Shown piece after piece: positions 5,701 through 7,330 of a stretch of DNA of 7,330 bases. This DNA is from Burkholderiales bacterium (lineage in GTDB: Bacteria > Pseudomonadota > Gammaproteobacteria > Burkholderiales > Burkholderiaceae_B): the NCBI GenBank assembly GCA_005788065.1, contig SXZD01000062.1:1-7330 (forward strand), written 5' to 3'. Below the pieces are notes generated by a model that was not told the origin of the DNA, made no database searches, and saw only the letters and a program-made list of their open reading frames with translations. How positions within the stretch are numbered: position 1 is the first letter of the stretch; every line of letters starts with the position of its first letter. A program made the position numbers and the translations under genes.

Positions 5701-5747
5701 CGGGTACAAAACAGGTAAGTCTTTGTGACATCCCTGCACGGCACAGA

Positions 5748-5776
5748 TTTCAAGCGTCGTCGCAATCAGGTAAAAT
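5748..5776 (+). promoter_or_regulatory. Sigma70-like promoter candidate for petAB
   Basis: A -10 box TAAAAT (5771-5776, 5 of 6 to consensus) lies exactly 17 bases after TTTCAA (5748-5753, only 3 of 6 to TTGACA). Transcription would start near 5783 and give a leader of about 78 bases before petA. The good -10, ideal spacing and position in the only sizeable gap before petA support it; the weak -35 suggests either an activator or modest strength. Confidence 0.45.
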
Positions 5777-5849
5777 GCGCGGTTATCAAATTGGGCTTAC
5801 TGCGGGCATCCGCTTTGTGGTGTGCGGCCTACTCGGTTTTAACCAAGAA

Positions 5850-5861
5850 ATGGGGTTTTGA
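5850..5861 (+). other. Three-codon minicistron overlapping the petA start
   Basis: ATG GGG TTT TGA (5850-5861) ends on the first base of the petA ATG, making TGATG at 5859-5863. If translated, the ribosome would stop exactly at the petA start. The only other initiation signal for petA is a run of four G (5852-5855), 5 bases before the ATG, which is a partial Shine-Dalgarno match. Translation of the minicistron is inference. Confidence 0.25.
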
Positions 5862-6466
5862 TGAGCAACAGTCAACCTGATGACAGCGGTCGCCGTACAT
5901 GGATGATCGCGTGCGGTGCCATGGGCGGCGTAGGTGCCCTCGGTGTGGCCAACGTGCTGGTGGGCACATTTTCACCGTCTGAGCGGGCCAAGGCAGCCGG
6001 TGCCCCGGTCGAGGTCGAAGTGGGCGACATGAAGCCGGGCGAACTGCGCACCGTCGAATGGCGCGGCAAACCGGTGTGGATTGTCCGTCGCAACGAAGAA
6101 ATGCTCTCCAGCCTGAAAGCCACCGAAGACAAGGTCGCAGACCCCAAGTCCGAGCGCAAGCCTTCCGAGCTCACGCCCGAGTATGCCCGCAACCAGGCCC
6201 GTTCCATCAAGCCCGAGTATCTCGTGGCCGTGGGCATCTGCTCGCATCTGGGTTGCTCACCTTCGGCACGTTTCGCATCCGGCGCACAACCCAGCCTGCC
6301 CGACGATTGGGCCGGTGGTTTCCTGTGCCCTTGCCACGGTTCCACCTTCGACATGGCGGGCCGCGTGTACAAAAACAAGCCGGCTCCCGACAACCTCGAG
6401 GTGCCCCCGCATATGTACTTGTCTGACACCCGCATTCTGGTGGGTGTGGACAAGCAGGGCGCGTAA
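5861..6466 (+). CDS. petA: Ubiquinol-cytochrome c reductase Rieske iron-sulfur subunit
   Basis: This is the Rieske subunit of the cytochrome bc1 complex, which takes an electron from ubiquinol at the Qo site and passes it to cytochrome c1. The 201-residue protein begins with a twin-arginine leader (GRRTWMIAC, R11-R12) running into a hydrophobic helix (about 14-37) that in this family stays as the membrane anchor; SERAKAAGAPVEVEVGDMKPG follows as the neck. The 2Fe-2S site is complete: box 1 CSHLGC (C127, H129, C132) and box 2 CPCHGS (C156, C158, H159). C127, H129, C156 and H159 are the expected cluster ligands, and C132-C158 the expected disulfide. I start at ATG 5861; the codon before it is TTG and could extend the protein by one residue. 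petB follows 29 bases later. The Tat operon for its likely export lies just upstream. Confidence 0.97.
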   Translation: MSNSQPDDSGRRTWMIACGAMGGVGALGVANVLVGTFSPSERAKAAGAPVEVEVGDMKPGELRTVEWRGKPVWIVRRNEEMLSSLKATEDKVADPKSERKPSELTPEYARNQARSIKPEYLVAVGICSHLGCSPSARFASGAQPSLPDDWAGGFLCPCHGSTFDMAGRVYKNKPAPDNLEVPPHMYLSDTRILVGVDKQGA

Positions 6467-6495
6467 GCGTCGAAATCCGTTAACGAGAGGCAGTT

Positions 6496-7330
6496 ATGGC
6501 AGCGGATAAAAAAGTGGAGACAACAGGGTTCCTGGGCTGGGTCGATCAACGGTTCCCGTTGACCTCCACCCTGAAGGCGCACATCACCGAATACTCTGCT
6601 CCCAAGAACTTCAACTTCTGGTATTTCTTTGGCTCATTGGCCATGCTGGTTCTGGTCATCCAGATCGTCACCGGCATTTTCCTGGTCATGCACTACAAGC
6701 CTGACGCAGAGCGCGCATTCCAGTCCGTGGAATACATCATGCGCGACGTGCCATGGGGCTGGCTGGTGCGCTACATGCACTCCACCGGCGCATCCTTGTT
6801 CTTCGTGGTGGTGTATCTGCACATGACCCGTGGTCTGCTGTATGGCTCATACCGCAAGCCGCGCGAACTTGTGTGGATCTTCGGTGTGGCCATTTTCCTG
6901 TGCCTGATGGCTGAGGCCTTCATGGGCTATCTGCTGCCATGGGGTCAGATGTCCTACTGGGGCGCGCAGGTGATCGTTAACCTGTTCTCCGCCATTCCCG
7001 TGATCGGTCCTGACCTCGCCATTCTGATCCGTGGCGACTATGTGGTGTCTGACGCTACGCTGAACCGCTTCTTCTCCTTCCACGTCATTGCAGTGCCGCT
7101 GGTGCTGCTGGGCCTGGTGGTGGCGCACATCATTGCCTTGCATGAGGTGGGCTCCAACAATCCCGATGGCGTGGAGATCAAGGCCAAAAAAGACGCCAGC
7201 GGCAAGCCGCTCGATGGCATTGCCTTTCACCCCTTCTACACGGTGCACGACATCTTTGGCGTGAGCGTCTTTTTGCTGGCCTTCTCGGCCGTGGTGTTCT
7301 TTGCGCCCGAAGCCGGCGGCTACTTCCTCG
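6496..7330 (+). CDS. petB: Cytochrome b subunit of the bc1 complex (3' end missing)
   Basis: Cytochrome b holds hemes bL and bH and both quinone sites of the bc1 complex in the inner membrane. The frame opens at ATG 6496, with GAGAGG at 6485-6490, 5 bases upstream, and runs off the window after 278 complete codons, so about a third of the protein is absent, including the expected Qo-site PEWY-type motif. Visible signatures are the N-terminal amphipathic stretch (WVDQRFPLTSTLKAHI), helix B VRYMHSTGASLFF with H95 and H109, the GYLLPWGQMSYWGAQV segment at 144-159, and helix D with H196 and H211 followed by HEVGSNNP. The four histidines are the expected heme ligands. Helix D has 14 residues between its histidines against 13 in helix B. 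A roughly 15-residue charged loop (EIKAKKDASGKPLDG, 227-241) follows. The partner petC is presumably just beyond the window. Confidence 0.97.
   Translation, partial: MAADKKVETTGFLGWVDQRFPLTSTLKAHITEYSAPKNFNFWYFFGSLAMLVLVIQIVTGIFLVMHYKPDAERAFQSVEYIMRDVPWGWLVRYMHSTGASLFFVVVYLHMTRGLLYGSYRKPRELVWIFGVAIFLCLMAEAFMGYLLPWGQMSYWGAQVIVNLFSAIPVIGPDLAILIRGDYVVSDATLNRFFSFHVIAVPLVLLGLVVAHIIALHEVGSNNPDGVEIKAKKDASGKPLDGIAFHPFYTVHDIFGVSVFLLAFSAVVFFAPEAGGYFL

Noticed and set aside
5724..5745. TGTGACATCCCTGCAC as a CRP-type site upstream of petA.
   Set aside because: Only the left half-site TGTGA matches; the right half is not TCACA.
5776..5789. ATCAA near 5785-5789 as half of an FNR-type site in the petA leader.
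   Set aside because: The matching left half TTGAT is absent at the required spacing.
5872..6582. A 236-codon minus-strand open frame opposite petA.
   Set aside because: It is a shadow of petA, whose cluster-binding motifs are intact; it has no recognisable domain and crosses the petA-petB junction.
1..7330. Search for a novel defence, mobile or CRISPR-like system in the window.
   Set aside because: Every long interval is explained by conserved housekeeping genes, and there are no direct-repeat arrays, transposase, integrase or toxin-like frames.

Overview
This window is an ordinary, densely packed housekeeping segment of a GC-rich betaproteobacterial chromosome. I infer Burkholderiales, possibly Alcaligenaceae-like, from three things: the gene order hisF-hisI-hisE-HIT-tatABC-(HtrA)-Nif3-petAB, separate rather than fused hisI and hisE, and the TatA, TatB, Rieske and cytochrome b sequences. 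The species cannot be told from the sequence. I see no mobile element, tRNA, rRNA or CRISPR array. The window does not contain an obvious undescribed system; the points of interest are in how the genes are joined.

Layout, left to right on the plus strand: the 3' part of hisF (2-592), hisI (612-1034), hisE (1039-1464), a HinT-type HIT hydrolase (1461-1811), then tatA (1855-2112), tatB (2158-2919) and tatC (2930-3673). Gaps in this series are 45 bases or less and hisE overlaps hinT by 4 bases, so it reads as one transcription unit. No convincing terminator or internal promoter was seen. A membrane-anchored, single-PDZ HtrA/DegS-like protease lies on the minus strand (4858-3680), converging on tatC with only 6 bases between the stops. 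A Nif3-family metal protein (4872-5636) diverges from it with only 13 bases between the two start codons. A 224-base intergenic region (5637-5860) holds candidate promoters and nested inverted repeats. It is followed by petA (Rieske protein, 5861-6466) and the 5' part of petB (cytochrome b, 6496 to the window edge).

Functionally, HisF, HisI and HisE carry out three histidine biosynthesis steps. TatABC exports folded proteins, and the Rieske protein of the cytochrome bc1 complex encoded just downstream has a twin-arginine leader, so it is a likely client. The HtrA-like protease would act in the periplasm on misfolded proteins. Start-site details (a 7-codon minicistron between hisF and hisI, a 3-codon one before petA, and tatB and tatC starts without Shine-Dalgarno sequences) suggest that translational coupling is used repeatedly here.
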